A stretch of 64,000 nt of DNA, from NCBI RefSeq assembly GCF_014681765.1, contig NZ_CP061498.1, positions 2,183,501-2,247,500 on the forward strand, in the 5' to 3' direction. The notes under the pieces are model-generated. The model did not search any database. It saw only the letters and a program-made list of their open reading frames with translations, and was not told where the DNA came from. Below are positions 1-9,914 of the stretch, one piece after another; position 1 is the first letter of the stretch, and each line of letters begins with the position of its first letter. A program made the translations under genes and the position numbers. Origin of the DNA: Roseicitreum antarcticum (GTDB lineage: Bacteria; Pseudomonadota; Alphaproteobacteria; Rhodobacterales; Rhodobacteraceae).

Positions 1-717
1 ATCCTTGATCTGGCCCGGGTCGCGGGCCAGCGCGGCGGTCACCTGTGGGGCCAGCAACGACGGATAGATCTCGGCCAGGACGACCGGCGCGGTGGGGGGC
101 TGAAACGGCCAGACCGCCAGTTGCGGGCCGAACGACTGGCGCAGCCGGTTCAGCGCCGCGATGCCCAACAGCGCCTGTGATCCGACCGACCCGGTGGTGT
201 AGAGCTTCCAGCACGGCTGGGTCGACCGGAGGCGATCCTCGACCACACGCCGCTCTGGCATCAGGTGGTCTTGGCGCAGGCTTCCTTTATGGGGCAGTCC
301 GGGAACGCTCAGCCCCGCCGGGCAGCCCCAGAACGGCCCCAGCCCCGGAAACCGCGCGTTGATCTGACCCGCAAGCTGGAAGCGATTGTTGCGATTGTCA
401 GGCGCATCCACCACATGCGCACCCAGCCAATCCCAGACTGCCAAGGCGCCGGAATCGCCGGTCAGTCGCGCCGCAAACCCCTTGGGGTAGCCAAACGGGA
501 AGTCCGCGCCGATCAGCACCCGCGTGCCAGTGGCCAACGCGTCGGCGCAGATGCGCGACAGGGCGGCCATGACCTCGGCCCGCGTGCGGAAATAGCGCGG
601 CGGGCAACCGTCCTCGCCCAGCCAGATCGCATCGGCCGAAGGTTTGCGCGGCGAGGGTGTTGCCGCAGCGGACCAATCAACAATGATGATCCGGTCGAAG
701 GGGGCGGCATCAGTCAT
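1..717 (-). CDS. Conserved RNase H-like protein next to mobA (partial, C-terminus outside window)
   Basis: The gene enters the window from the left and starts with ATG at 717; 239 codons are visible and no stop is reached. The N-terminus reads IIIVDWSAAATPSPRKPSAD and is followed near residue 70 by LIGADFPFGYPKGF. These Asp-containing strands resemble the RNase H/actin-like fold of DUF429-type proteins. Its ATG overlaps the stop codon of mobA (ATGA), so the two are translationally coupled. From memory, relatives beside mobA in Rhodobacteraceae are often labelled molybdopterin-guanine-dinucleotide synthesis proteins; that label seems to rest on the neighbour. The biochemical role is unknown and the fold assignment is tentative. 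Confidence 0.6.
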   Translation of the reverse strand, partial: MTDAAPFDRIIIVDWSAAATPSPRKPSADAIWLGEDGCPPRYFRTRAEVMAALSRICADALATGTRVLIGADFPFGYPKGFAARLTGDSGALAVWDWLGAHVVDAPDNRNNRFQLAGQINARFPGLGPFWGCPAGLSVPGLPHKGSLRQDHLMPERRVVEDRLRSTQPCWKLYTTGSVGSQALLGIAALNRLRQSFGPQLAVWPFQPPTAPVVLAEIYPSLLAPQVTAALARDPGQIKD

Positions 718-1382
718 GGCGCCCCCCCTGGCGCGGGCATGTCATCAGCCTGACCAAGCAGGGCCCGCGCGCGCTTCAGATCGTCCGGCGTGTTGATGTT
801 GAAGAATGGGTCAACACTGCTTGCCGCGTCATCCACCGCAAACAGGGCCAGCGCAGCCCCGTGCCGCGTGGTCCAATGTGTCACCTTGCGCTGCCCGTCC
901 AGAAGGGTTGCACGCAGATCGCCGCGCAGCGCCACAGGCCAGAGGCCACAGACGGGATGCACCCGCACGGTTCCGTCCCGGTCCCGCGTGGCGGCAACCG
1001 CCAGCCCGCAGGCACGCGGTGCAGCAGCGGCCTGCAACCGCACCACCAGATCGCGCGGCAAGAAAGGGGTATCGGCAGGGACGGTGACGACGGACGCCGC
1101 CCCCTGCCCCGCCGCCCAGTCCATCGCGGCCAGAATCCCGGCCAGCGGCCCGGGATGATCCGGCAAGCCATCTTGCAACACCGGCAACCCGAAACCGGCA
1201 AGACGCGCGGGGTCGCCGTTGGCATTCAGCGCCATCGCACCAACCTGCGGCGCCAGTCGCGCGATCACATGGTCCAGCAGCCGACCTTGCGCCGCATCGG
1301 GGATCAACATCAGCAACCCCTTGTCCCCACCGCCGATCCGCGTCGCACGCCCCCCTGCCAGGATGACCGCAGGCAGCGTCAT
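714..1382 (-). CDS. mobA: Molybdenum cofactor guanylyltransferase MobA
   Basis: This enzyme joins GMP to molybdopterin to make the MGD cofactor in the cytoplasm. The 222-residue product has the nucleotidyltransferase signature LAGGRATRIGGGDKG near residues 8-22, with one extra Gly compared with the usual form. The metal-binding loop VPADTPFLP lies at 101-109 and a conserved HPGPLAGI segment at 76-83. The start at 1382 was chosen because the P-loop-like signature then begins at residue 8, as in the family; a longer frame upstream shows no homology. The stop overlaps the start of the next gene. moaD and moaE lie about 17 kb away, so Mo-cofactor genes are scattered in this genome. Confidence 0.93.
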   Translation of the reverse strand: MTLPAVILAGGRATRIGGGDKGLLMLIPDAAQGRLLDHVIARLAPQVGAMALNANGDPARLAGFGLPVLQDGLPDHPGPLAGILAAMDWAAGQGAASVVTVPADTPFLPRDLVVRLQAAAAPRACGLAVAATRDRDGTVRVHPVCGLWPVALRGDLRATLLDGQRKVTHWTTRHGAALALFAVDDAASSVDPFFNINTPDDLKRARALLGQADDMPAPGGAP

Positions 1383-1608
1383 GCGGGGCACGCAGCATGC
1401 CGCGCCCGGACAATAGGCAAGGGCGCAAAGGTGACCGGGAAGGTGGATGAAACTTTTGCCATGAATACCGCCCTCGGCCCCGATATGCCGGGGCAAACCT
1501 ATGCCCCTTCTGGCGCCCAGCTTGCAGCGCAGCGATCCGGCTGTCCAGCGACCCTTTGGCGCAGTTTGCGGCTTCCCCGGAGCGTCCCTTTGCACTACCT
1601 TGTTTATC

Positions 1609-2544
1609 ATGAGCACCGCATTAATTTCGCATCCCGACTGCGACACACATGTCACCCCTCCCGGCCATCCCGAACAGGTCGCCAGGCTGATCCATCTCAG
1701 ACAGGCGCTGAGCGTGTCAGAGTTCCAGGCGCTGCGCCGTGTCGAGGCCCCGCTGGGCGATGAAGCCGACATCTTGCGATGTCATCCCCCCGAATATCTG
1801 GAGCGGATCCGCATGGCGATCCCGCCCGCCGGAATCTACCCGCTGGACGCGGATACCCACGTTTCGCCCGGGTCGCTGAATGCAGCCCTGCGCGGGGTCG
1901 GGGCGGCCTGTCACGCCGTGGATATGGTGCTGGAAGGCACGGTGCAAAACGCCTTTGCCGCGACCCGCCCGCCCGGCCACCATGCCGAACGCGCCACGCC
2001 GATGGGGTTTTGCCTGTTCGGCAACGTGGCGATTGCCGCGAAACACGCGCTGGAGGTACATGGCCTGTCGCGCGTGGCGGTCGTCGATTTCGACGTGCAC
2101 CACGGCAATGGCACACAGGACCTGCTGTGGGACGAACCGCGCGCGCTGTTCGTGTCCAGCCACCAGACGCCGCTCTGGCCCGGGACGGGCGCGGAAACCG
2201 AACGTGGCGCGCATGACAATGTGCTGAACGTGCCATTGGCAGCGGGATCGGACGGGACGGCCATGCGCGCGGCCTACCAGCAACAGGTCTTGCCGCGGCT
2301 GGCGGATTTCGCACCCGAACTGATCTTGGTTTCGGCCGGGTTTGACGCGCATCGTGCCGACCCGCTGGCGCAGCTGAACTGGTCGGGCGACGATTTTATC
2401 TGGATCACCCGCGCCCTGTGTGACATTGCTCGGACCCATGCAGGCGGACGGGTCGTATCGGTGCTGGAAGGCGGATATGACCTTGACGCGCTGGCGGCCG
2501 CAGCTGCCGGGCATGTCGCGGTTTTGATGGATGAGGGCGCATGA
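1609..2544 (+). CDS. Histone deacetylase family protein (class II HDAC/acetylpolyamine amidohydrolase-like)
   Basis: This is a zinc-dependent deacetylase fold of 311 residues. The active-site pieces are all present: [10 protein letters not shown] (120-129) with the His pair, DFDVHHGNG (160-168) giving Zn ligands Asp162 and His164, SAGFDAH (242-248) giving Asp246, and EGGYDL (287-292) with the catalytic Tyr290. The true substrate in bacteria is generally unknown; acetylated polyamines or acetylated proteins are possible. The start at 1609 (MSTALISHP) matches the family N-terminus. The gene heads the row HDAC-xseB-ispA-dxs and its last codons overlap xseB (ATGA), so it is very likely co-transcribed with them. 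Confidence 0.9.
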   Translation: MSTALISHPDCDTHVTPPGHPEQVARLIHLRQALSVSEFQALRRVEAPLGDEADILRCHPPEYLERIRMAIPPAGIYPLDADTHVSPGSLNAALRGVGAACHAVDMVLEGTVQNAFAATRPPGHHAERATPMGFCLFGNVAIAAKHALEVHGLSRVAVVDFDVHHGNGTQDLLWDEPRALFVSSHQTPLWPGTGAETERGAHDNVLNVPLAAGSDGTAMRAAYQQQVLPRLADFAPELILVSAGFDAHRADPLAQLNWSGDDFIWITRALCDIARTHAGGRVVSVLEGGYDLDALAAAAAGHVAVLMDEGA

Positions 2545-2786
2545 GCACGGAAACACCTATCGCTGAGCTGAGCTTTGAACAGGCGCTCAAGGAACTGGAA
2601 CAGGTTGTCGGCAAGCTGGAACAGGGCGAAGTCGCGCTGGACCAGTCCATTGACCTTTATGAGCGCGGCGCCGCGCTGAAGAAACACTGCGAGGCCCGCC
2701 TGAAAGCCGCTGAGGCACGGGTGGAGCAGATCCGCCTGTCGGAAAACGGCACGCCGCAGGGCACCCAGCCGTTCGACGCCGGCTAA
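2541..2786 (+). CDS. xseB: Exodeoxyribonuclease VII small subunit
   Basis: The 81-residue XseB subunit binds the large XseA subunit to form the single-strand-specific exonuclease VII. The central helical hairpin [20 protein letters not shown] (about 11-30), followed by a segment with [16 protein letters not shown], is typical of the family, and the length is normal. It starts inside the stop codon of the deacetylase gene (ATGA overlap) and ends 6 bp before ispA. xseA is not in this window. Confidence 0.95.
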   Translation: MSTETPIAELSFEQALKELEQVVGKLEQGEVALDQSIDLYERGAALKKHCEARLKAAEARVEQIRLSENGTPQGTQPFDAG

Positions 2787-2792
2787 ACCCAG

Positions 2793-3659
2793 ATGCGCGA
2801 CGCCCTGACCCTTGCGGCCAGCCTGATCGGTGCGCGACTGGATGCAGCGATTGCCGACCTGCCCCCCAGCACGGTGCGCGACGCCATGGCCTATGCCAGC
2901 GCGGGCGGCAAACGGTTGCGCGGGTTTCTGGTGTTGGAAAGCGCGCGGCTGCACGGGATCGGCCCGGATATGGCCGTGCAGGCCGCCGCCGCGATCGAGG
3001 CGCTGCACGCCTATTCGCTGATCCATGATGACCTGCCCGCGATGGACAATGACGACCTGCGGCGCGGCCTGCCCACGGTGCATGTCAAATGGGATGAGGC
3101 GACAGCGATCCTGGCGGGCGACGCGCTGCAGACGCTGGCGTTTGAACTGCTGGCCCGCGATGACGCCGCCCCCACCATCGCCGCGCGGCTGGATCTGGTG
3201 TCCAGCCTTGCCATCGCAGCAGGCGGGCGTGGCATGGTTTTGGGGCAGGCACTCGACATTGCGGCGGAAACTGCGTCAGCGCCCCTGACCCTCGACCAGA
3301 TCACCGCGTTACAGGCGGGCAAGACCGGCGCGCTTATTGGTTGGTCGGCCTGTGCTGGCGCGCGAATGGCCAGCGCCGACACCGGCCCATTGCACGATTA
3401 TGCCGCGGCACTGGGCCTTGCGTTCCAGATCGCCGATGACATCTTGGATGTAGAGGGCGACGCCGCCAAGGCGGGCAAGCGATTGCAGAAGGACGCGGCG
3501 GCAGGCAAGGCGACGTTTGTGTCGCTCCTTGGCCTCGACGCGGCGCGCGCCCGGGCGCGCGCCCTGTGCGACACCGCCTGCGCCGCGTTGGCCCCTTATG
3601 GCCCTGAGGCCGGAACCTTGCGGGAAACGGCACGTTTCGTTATCTCGCGCGATATGTAG
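2793..3659 (+). CDS. ispA: Farnesyl diphosphate synthase (polyprenyl synthetase)
   Basis: This trans-prenyltransferase condenses IPP with DMAPP and GPP to give farnesyl diphosphate. The 288-residue protein has the first Asp-rich motif DDLPAMDND (79-87), the second one DDILD (215-219), and the substrate-binding GGKRLRG segment (38-44). Tyr74, five residues before the first motif, is the aromatic chain-length gate of bacterial FPP synthases, which argues against a longer-chain product. It is followed directly by dxs, so the first step of the MEP pathway and a downstream prenyl condensation share a transcription unit. Products would feed ubiquinone (see ubiA) and possibly carotenoids. Confidence 0.93.
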   Translation: MRDALTLAASLIGARLDAAIADLPPSTVRDAMAYASAGGKRLRGFLVLESARLHGIGPDMAVQAAAAIEALHAYSLIHDDLPAMDNDDLRRGLPTVHVKWDEATAILAGDALQTLAFELLARDDAAPTIAARLDLVSSLAIAAGGRGMVLGQALDIAAETASAPLTLDQITALQAGKTGALIGWSACAGARMASADTGPLHDYAAALGLAFQIADDILDVEGDAAKAGKRLQKDAAAGKATFVSLLGLDAARARARALCDTACAALAPYGPEAGTLRETARFVISRDM

Positions 3660-3681
3660 CCGCCCCGAAAGGCAAGCCCCG

Positions 3682-5625
3682 ATGACCATGCCCCCCTCTG
3701 CCGACCGCCCGAATACCCCGTTGCTGGACACCATCGCCTCGCCTGCCGATCTGAAGGGCCTGTCGAACCGCCAGTTGCGCCAAATCGCGGATGAACTGCG
3801 GCAGGAAACCATTTCCGCCGTATCGGAAACCGGCGGTCACCTGGGTGCGGGCCTGGGCGTGGTGGAACTGACCGTGGCGCTGCATGCCGTCTTCGACACG
3901 CCGCGCGACCGGCTGATCTGGGACGTGTCGCACCAATCCTATCCGCACAAGATTCTGACCGGGCGGCGCGACCGCATTCGCACGCTACGCATGAAGGACG
4001 GGCTGTCAGGGTTCACCAAACGGTCGGAATCCGCCTATGACCCGTTTGGGGCAGCGCATAGCTCTACCTCGATCTCGGCGGCGCTGGGCTTCACCATGGC
4101 GCGCGATCTGGGCGGCGCACCGGACCCGGCGCTGGGCGATGCCATCGCGGTGATCGGCGACGGCTCCATGAGCGCTGGCATGGCGTTTGAGGCAATGAAC
4201 AACGCAGGCCATCTGAAGAAGCGGATGTTCGTGATCCTCAACGACAATGAGATGTCCATTGCGCCGCCCACGGGCGCGCTGTCGTCTTACCTGTCGCGGC
4301 TGTATACCGAAGCACCGTTTCACGACCTGAAGGCCGCAGCGAAATCTGCCGTGGGCTTCCTGCCGCCGCCGTTCCAGGAAGGCGCGAAACGCGCCAAGCA
4401 CATGCTGAAACACATGGCCATGGGCGGCACCTTGTTCGAGGAATTGGGCTTCAGCTACCTCGGCCCCATCGACGGGCATGACATGGAGGCGCTGATGTCG
4501 GTGCTGCGCACCGTGCATGCGCGCGCCACCGGGCCGATGCTGATCCACGTGATTACGAAGAAGGGCAAAGGCTATGCCCCGGCCGAAGGTGCCGCAGACC
4601 GGGGCCATGCCACGGCAAAATTCGACATGGTGACGGGCAAACAAGCCAAGGCACCGTCGAACGCGCCAAGCTATACGAAGGTTTTTGCAAACGCCTTGAT
4701 TGACGAAGGGCTGCGCGACGACAAGATCGTGGCCGTAACCGCCGCGATGCCCGACGGCACCGGGCTGAACCTGTTTGCCGAACGGTTCCCCAAGCGCTGT
4801 TTCGATGTGGGCATTGCCGAACAGCATGGCGTGACCTTTTGCGCCGGGCTGGCCGCAGGCGGGATGAAGCCGTTCTGCACCCTGTATTCGACCTTCCTGC
4901 AACGCGGCTACGATCAGGTGGTGCATGACGTGGCGATCCAGCGGCTGCCGGTGCGCTTTGCCATTGACCGCGCGGGGCTGGTGGGGGCCGACGGCGCCAC
5001 CCATGCGGGCAGTTTCGACGTGGCCTTCCTGGCGAACCTGCCCGGTTTCGTGGTCATGGCCGCCGCAGATGAGGCAGAGCTGGTGCATATGGTCGCCACC
5101 GCCGCCGCGCATGATGACGGCCCCATCGCCTTCCGCTTTCCGCGCGGCGAGGGCGTGGGCGTCGACATGCCCGAACGTGGCACACCGCTGGAAATCGGCA
5201 AGGGCCGGATGATACAGACCGGTGCGCGCGTGGCGATCCTGTCCTTTGGCACCCGGCTGGCCGAGGTCATGGAAGCCTCCGAGGCGCTGACCGCGCGCGG
5301 AATTACCCCTACCGTGGCCGATGCGCGGTTTGCCAAGCCGCTGGACCGCGACCTGATCTTGCAACTGGCGCGCGACCATGAGGCGTTGATTACCATCGAG
5401 GAAGGCGCGATAGGCGGCTTCGGTAGCCATGTCGCGCAATTGCTGGCGGATGAGGGCGTGTTTGACCATGGGCTGAAATTCCGCTCCATGGTGCTGCCCG
5501 ATGTGTTCATCGACCAGTCGAGCCCTGCCGACATGTACGCCACCGCCGGGATGAATGCTGCCGACATTGAACACAAGGTACTGTCCACGCTGGGCGTGGC
5601 CCAGATGGGCGCAAAGCGCGCCTGA
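3682..5625 (+). CDS. dxs: 1-deoxy-D-xylulose-5-phosphate synthase
   Basis: Dxs is a thiamine-diphosphate enzyme that condenses pyruvate and glyceraldehyde-3-phosphate, the entry step of the MEP isoprenoid pathway. With the ATG at 3682 the product has 647 residues, close to the family size. Visible motifs are [12 protein letters not shown] (48-59), the ThDP-binding GDGSMSAG (159-166) with NDNEMSI (187-193), and the catalytic Glu region in [11 protein letters not shown] longer frame opens upstream inside ispA but shows no homology there. A second in-frame ATG lies six bases downstream and cannot be excluded. The gene begins 22 bp after ispA and ends the unit. Confidence 0.95.
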   Translation: MTMPPSADRPNTPLLDTIASPADLKGLSNRQLRQIADELRQETISAVSETGGHLGAGLGVVELTVALHAVFDTPRDRLIWDVSHQSYPHKILTGRRDRIRTLRMKDGLSGFTKRSESAYDPFGAAHSSTSISAALGFTMARDLGGAPDPALGDAIAVIGDGSMSAGMAFEAMNNAGHLKKRMFVILNDNEMSIAPPTGALSSYLSRLYTEAPFHDLKAAAKSAVGFLPPPFQEGAKRAKHMLKHMAMGGTLFEELGFSYLGPIDGHDMEALMSVLRTVHARATGPMLIHVITKKGKGYAPAEGAADRGHATAKFDMVTGKQAKAPSNAPSYTKVFANALIDEGLRDDKIVAVTAAMPDGTGLNLFAERFPKRCFDVGIAEQHGVTFCAGLAAGGMKPFCTLYSTFLQRGYDQVVHDVAIQRLPVRFAIDRAGLVGADGATHAGSFDVAFLANLPGFVVMAAADEAELVHMVATAAAHDDGPIAFRFPRGEGVGVDMPERGTPLEIGKGRMIQTGARVAILSFGTRLAEVMEASEALTARGITPTVADARFAKPLDRDLILQLARDHEALITIEEGAIGGFGSHVAQLLADEGVFDHGLKFRSMVLPDVFIDQSSPADMYATAGMNAADIEHKVLSTLGVAQMGAKRA

Positions 5626-5673
5626 GAGGCAGGCCCTTGTCGGCGGGCGGCGGTCGTCAGACCTGGAGTGGTG

Positions 5674-6573
5674 TCACACCTGTGGCGGCGGGGGCGGCTT
5701 CGCCTTCGACAGCTGCACCGCCAGAATGCCCAGCATGACGATCCCGACGCCGATCACGTCATAGATCCCCAACCCCTCGCGCAGCAGCACGGCAGCCACG
5801 GCGACGCCGAAGAACGGCGTAAGGAAGTGGTAGGTCGCCGCGCGCACCGCGCCGATCCGCCCGACGAGCAGGAACCAGACCCAGGTGGCCGCCAGCCCCG
5901 GCACCAGCGTGGTATAGAGGAACGCCAGCCCCAGTTGCAGGGTCCAGTTGACGGTGAATTCCTCCAGCATCAACGCCGGGCCGGCCAGCAGGACTGCGCC
6001 CACCATCATCTGCAAGCCCACGATCATCAGCAGGTTGGCGCCGCCCGCCGAAGCCCCCCGCACAGACAGGGTTGCCAGCGTCAGCGCGCCGACGCCCAGC
6101 ACGCAAAGGATCAGGCCAAAGGGATCGACCCCGCCCGCACCCAGCCGCGCTCCCATGATGACACTGACCCCGACAAAGCCGGTCAACAGGCCCGCGATGG
6201 CCAGCGGACGCAGCCGATGCCGCAAGATCAGCCAGCCGACAGCTGCTACCAAGAGCGGCATGGTCGATGCGATGATCGACGCCAACGACGCCTCTACCGT
6301 CTGCATGGCAACGAAGTTCAGCCCCAGATAGAGCGCATTCTGACACAGGCCAAAGATGATCGTGGCGCGCCATTGCGTGGGCGTCAGCCGCCAGCTTTGC
6401 CCCAGCGCGCGGGCAATGCCGATGCCAATCAGGCCCGACACCAGGAAACGCAGCGCCAGCGCGCTGAGCGGCGGCGCATCTTGCACGATCATCCGCGCCG
6501 AGGTGAAGGCCGAGGCCCACATCAGCGCAAACGCCAGCCCCATGAATACCGACCGCAGATCCATCGCGTTCAT
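5674..6573 (-). CDS. EamA/DMT-superfamily transporter
   Basis: This is a 299-residue inner-membrane protein with about ten hydrophobic segments in two repeated EamA halves, the usual drug/metabolite transporter layout. The first half contains LALRFLVSGLIGIG and the second contains TTLVPGLAATWVWFLLVGRI. The C-terminus ends in a run of five prolines (KPPPPPQV). The substrate cannot be told from sequence. It converges on dxs, with only 48 bp between the two stops. The start codon could be the ATG at 6573 or the one three codons later. Confidence 0.85.
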   Translation of the reverse strand: MNAMDLRSVFMGLAFALMWASAFTSARMIVQDAPPLSALALRFLVSGLIGIGIARALGQSWRLTPTQWRATIIFGLCQNALYLGLNFVAMQTVEASLASIIASTMPLLVAAVGWLILRHRLRPLAIAGLLTGFVGVSVIMGARLGAGGVDPFGLILCVLGVGALTLATLSVRGASAGGANLLMIVGLQMMVGAVLLAGPALMLEEFTVNWTLQLGLAFLYTTLVPGLAATWVWFLLVGRIGAVRAATYHFLTPFFGVAVAAVLLREGLGIYDVIGVGIVMLGILAVQLSKAKPPPPPQV

Positions 6574-6722
6574 GTCCTTTCAGATCAGCCACGCCCGTCA
6601 GCGCAGGTTGGTGCCCAGCGTCGACAAGACAGGCGCCCACACCAACCCTGTTCGCATTGATGCAAGGCGTGGCGTCGCCCAACGCGCCAACACGGCCCCG
6701 GCCAAAGCAGGCAGGTCAAACG

Positions 6723-6747
6723 AAAAGGGCCGCCCATGGGCGACCCT
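6723..6747 (-). terminator. Rho-independent terminator of the HU gene
   Basis: Read on the minus strand this is AGGG-T-CGCCC-AT-GGGCG-G-CCCT followed by TTTT. The stem is 10 bp with one T-G wobble and the U-run follows immediately. It lies about 95 bp beyond the HU stop codon and upstream of the DMT transporter gene, so it separates the two minus-strand units. Confidence 0.8.
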
Positions 6748-6841
6748 AAGGATTTGATTCACAGGTGCAAGAGCATATCCGCCACCTGCACCGTTGCGCG
6801 GGCTGGACGCACAACCCAGACGGGTGCGCTGCCGACACGCA

Positions 6842-7132
6842 TCAGCCGTTGACGCTGTCTTTCAGGGCCTTGGCAATGGTCATTTTCACGGCTTTGTCGG
6901 CCGGTTTGATCATCGTCTCGCCCGTGGCAGGGTTGCGCACCTGACGTTCGGGACGGGCGCGGCAAGCGATCTTGCCGATGCCGGGCAGAGTCACGGCACC
7001 GCCGCCGCCGACTTCGCGGGTGATCAGCGTCGTGATCGCGTCCAGCGCGGTCGTCGCGGTTTTCTTGTCGCTGCCCATTTCTTCGGCCAGTGCAGCCACC
7101 AGTTGCGTCTTGGTCATTGGTTTCGTTGTCAT
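6842..7132 (-). CDS. HU-family DNA-binding protein
   Basis: This is a small nucleoid-associated protein of 96 residues. The helical N-terminus MTKTQLVAALAEEMG is followed by the beta-arm sequence RNPATGETMIKPADK (66-80), whose Pro intercalates at DNA bends. The start at 7132 has a good ribosome binding site (AGGAGA) and gives the family length; an ATG six residues in would also fit. A longer reading adds 23 unrelated residues. It is monocistronic, with a terminator downstream. Whether it is the HU alpha- or beta-like copy cannot be told. Confidence 0.93.
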   Translation of the reverse strand: MTTKPMTKTQLVAALAEEMGSDKKTATTALDAITTLITREVGGGGAVTLPGIGKIACRARPERQVRNPATGETMIKPADKAVKMTIAKALKDSVNG

Positions 7133-7278
7133 GCTCGTCTCCTGACAATCTTCATTTTCTTCGCCGCTGCACCCTTCTGGCCCATGCGTTGCGCCGATCA
7201 TGTAGACGCAACTTCACGACGGTGACAATCCATCTGCGCGGCGAAACACCAGAAATAGGCGGAAAATCACGCAAAAAC

Positions 7279-8760
7279 TTACAAAAAGGCAGTTTCATCG
7301 AAGCTGCGCAGCTTCCTGCTGTGGATTCGCTCCAACGGCATTTCACGCAGACGCTCCATCGCGCGGATGCCAATGGCCAGGTGGCGGGCCACCTGTGTCT
7401 TGTAAAACGCACTGGCCATGCCAGGCAATTTCAGCTCTCCGTGCAGGGGTTTGTCGCTGACACACAGCAGCGTCCCGTAAGGCACGCGGAAGCGGAAACC
7501 ATTGGCGGCAATGGTGGCGCTTTCCATGTCCAGTGCGATGGCGCGCGATTGCGACAGGCGCTGCACCGGGCCGGAATGGTCGCGCAACTCCCAGTTGCGG
7601 TTGTCGATGGTGGCGACAGTGCCGGTGCGCATGATCTTCTTCAGCTCGAACCCTTCGAGCTGGGTGATATCAGCCACGGCTTCCTGCAAGGCGATCTGGA
7701 TCTCGGCCAGCGCGGGGATGGGCACCCAGACCGGCAGATCGGCATCCAGCACGTTGTCTTCGCGCAGATAGGCATGGGCAAGCACGAAATCGCCCAAGGA
7801 CTGCGAATTGCGCAGCCCCGCGCAATGCCCCACCATCAACCAGGCATGCGGACGCAGCACGGCAATATGATCGGTGGCGGTCTTCGCATTCGACGGTCCG
7901 ACGCCGATGTTCACCAGCGTAATGCCCGCCCCATGCTTGCGCTTCAGGTGATAGGTCGGCATCTGGGGCAGGCGCGGGATCGCGGGGAGGGGCGCGTCGG
8001 CCGTGGTGATCTCGGCGTTGCCCGGCCCGACAAAGGCGGTATAGCCGCTGTCTGGATCGGCAAGGGCGGTGCGGGCAAAAGCCTCGAACTCATCGACATA
8101 GAACTGGTAGTTGGTGAACAGCACGTGGTTCTGAAAATGCTCGGGCGTGGTGGCGGTGTAATGCGCCAGACGCGCAAGCGAGTAATCTACCCGCTGCGCC
8201 GTGAAGCCCGACAGCGGGCGCGAGCCATCGGCGTTTTTCGCGCCGCTGCCATTGACGATGTCATCATTGGTGCTGGAAAGGTCGGGCACATCGAACACAT
8301 CGCGCAGCGACAGTGCAAGTTCGCCATTGTCTGGCAGCACCACGTCGCCGCGCCCGGCCATGGCAAAATGCACCGGAATGGGTGTGTCGGACAGGCCGAT
8401 GCTGATCGGCACCGAATGGTTGCGCATCAGCAGGCCGATCTGCTGTTCCAGATAATAGCGGAACAGATCCGGCCGGGTGATGGTGCTGGCATAGGTACCG
8501 GGTTCGGCCACGTGGCCAAAGCTGAGGCGGCTGTCGATCCGGTCGAACCGCATCGTGGTCATGCGGATTTCGGGATAGAACGCCCGGTAGCGCGCATCGG
8601 GGGTCTTACCCGCAGTCAGGTCGTTGAACCTGTCCACCAGAAACTGCGTTGCCTCGGCGTAAAGGGTCTGAAGCCGGTCCACCGCCTGTTTCGGGTCAGA
8701 GAAGGTTTCGTGCTGTGTGATTTCGGGCGTGTGGATCGAAAGACTGTCGAACGAGGTCAT
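7279..8760 (-). CDS. amn: AMP nucleosidase
   Basis: Amn hydrolyses AMP to adenine and ribose-5-phosphate in purine salvage and control of the adenylate pool. The 493-residue product has the Amn-specific N-terminal domain (to about residue 180) and a C-terminal phosphorylase-like domain with GHCAGLRNSQSLGDFVLA and LDMESATIAANGFRFRVPYG, the latter carrying the nucleoside-binding Met-Glu-Ser. The start at 8760 follows an AAGG motif; an upstream extension of 46 residues has no homology. The gene stands alone between HU and the PCC-domain gene, both on the same strand. Confidence 0.92.
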   Translation of the reverse strand: MTSFDSLSIHTPEITQHETFSDPKQAVDRLQTLYAEATQFLVDRFNDLTAGKTPDARYRAFYPEIRMTTMRFDRIDSRLSFGHVAEPGTYASTITRPDLFRYYLEQQIGLLMRNHSVPISIGLSDTPIPVHFAMAGRGDVVLPDNGELALSLRDVFDVPDLSSTNDDIVNGSGAKNADGSRPLSGFTAQRVDYSLARLAHYTATTPEHFQNHVLFTNYQFYVDEFEAFARTALADPDSGYTAFVGPGNAEITTADAPLPAIPRLPQMPTYHLKRKHGAGITLVNIGVGPSNAKTATDHIAVLRPHAWLMVGHCAGLRNSQSLGDFVLAHAYLREDNVLDADLPVWVPIPALAEIQIALQEAVADITQLEGFELKKIMRTGTVATIDNRNWELRDHSGPVQRLSQSRAIALDMESATIAANGFRFRVPYGTLLCVSDKPLHGELKLPGMASAFYKTQVARHLAIGIRAMERLREMPLERIHSRKLRSFDETAFL

Positions 8761-8938
8761 GAGGGCTACCTTAATGGGCTCAAGCGGGATTTCAGGGGCC
8801 GGAATGTCAGGGCCAGTGCGTGAGGCCTTCCTGCCCAGAGCCGCGCGAAAACGAAATACGATGGGCATGACAATGGCATCTGCCCGAAAAGACCACAAGC
8901 GGGTTGCAGATAAGTGACATCATCTGGGGCAGGACCGG

Positions 8939-9814
8939 TCAGCGCGGGGGCGCGATCAGCAGCAGCTCACAGGTGACGCAGACGGCGCAGGCCCCGCGCG
9001 CCAAGGCGCCGTGCTGATGCGTGCCGTCCAGCCCGACAACCAGCGCGGACAGGTGACTTTCGCCGTCGCGGATCTGCCCCGCGGTCAGCAGGATTTCCGT
9101 GGCAAAGCTGTCAACCCCGCCGCCCGTCGCGAAACGCGGGCCAATCAGGCTGCCCAGCCCCAGCACCTGCGCATCAGGCATGTCATGGGTCAGCGCGATC
9201 TGGTCCAGCATGGCAGAGATATCGCCGTTTGGCCGCAGGGTAACCAACACGGCATCCTGCGGGGGTGCGGCCTCGCTGCTGCTGCACGTTGGTGCGACAT
9301 GCGCCAAGCCGGGTAGGGGCTGCGGCTGGAACAGGGAAAACCCCGTCTCGGGGTCCGGCGCGACCACAAGCCGCGCGGCGCGCAGGCCCCAGCCGTGTGC
9401 CGTGATGTCATGGGTCAGCACGGTATCGAAGGGCAGGATATGGCCGACGCGATCACCCTGCCCGGCGATACTCCACAGCCCGTGGCCGTGCAGAAATGAC
9501 GCGCCATCGCGCAGACCCAGCCACAGCCCCAACTGCCGGATCACGCCCGGCCCACCGTGATGCGGCCCATTATACCACGCGGCATGTGCGCCCGAGGGGT
9601 CCAGCCCCGGGATCAGGTAGGTCAGCGCGTCGCAGGGCGCATCGCGCAGGTCCAGCCAACCCGCATCGAAACCCGCCGCCGCGAAACCTTCGGCCACCGC
9701 CTGCATCAGCGGCACCCCGCCGCGCAGGGACACGGTGACCGGCGTTGCCGCGCAGCGCAATGCGGTGAAGCGGTCGTGGGCCGCAGGACCGGGGTGGATG
9801 ATCTGCGACAGCAT
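8939..9814 (-). CDS. PCC (DUF296) domain protein, tandem-like
   Basis: The 291-residue product looks like two PCC/DUF296-type units. The first half has HAAWYNGPHHGGPGVI, a HGHGLWS metal-site-like stretch and GHILPFDTVL. The second half has RPNGDISAMLDQIAL, GLGSLIGPRF and the family ending CVTCELLLI. PCC domains form trimers and in other proteins bind AT-rich DNA or small ligands; no reaction is established for this type. The start MLSQIIHPGP at 9814 fits relatives. It lies about 100 bp beyond the acyl-CoA ligase gene on the same strand and may belong with the thiolase/ligase pair. The family call rests on remembered patterns. Confidence 0.65.
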   Translation of the reverse strand: MLSQIIHPGPAAHDRFTALRCAATPVTVSLRGGVPLMQAVAEGFAAAGFDAGWLDLRDAPCDALTYLIPGLDPSGAHAAWYNGPHHGGPGVIRQLGLWLGLRDGASFLHGHGLWSIAGQGDRVGHILPFDTVLTHDITAHGWGLRAARLVVAPDPETGFSLFQPQPLPGLAHVAPTCSSSEAAPPQDAVLVTLRPNGDISAMLDQIALTHDMPDAQVLGLGSLIGPRFATGGGVDSFATEILLTAGQIRDGESHLSALVVGLDGTHQHGALARGACAVCVTCELLLIAPPR

Positions 9815-9914
9815 CAGGTGCCGGATACCCGTGCGGTAGCGCGCCCTGCGCCCAGCGACGGGCAAAGGGACAGGTGCCTCCCCTTGACGGGGCGTATTCC
9901 CCGACCCGGGAGCA

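Noticed and set aside
7090-8823. Long open frame (577 codons) on the plus strand
   Set aside because: It is the antisense shadow of the AMP nucleosidase gene; the translation has no homology.
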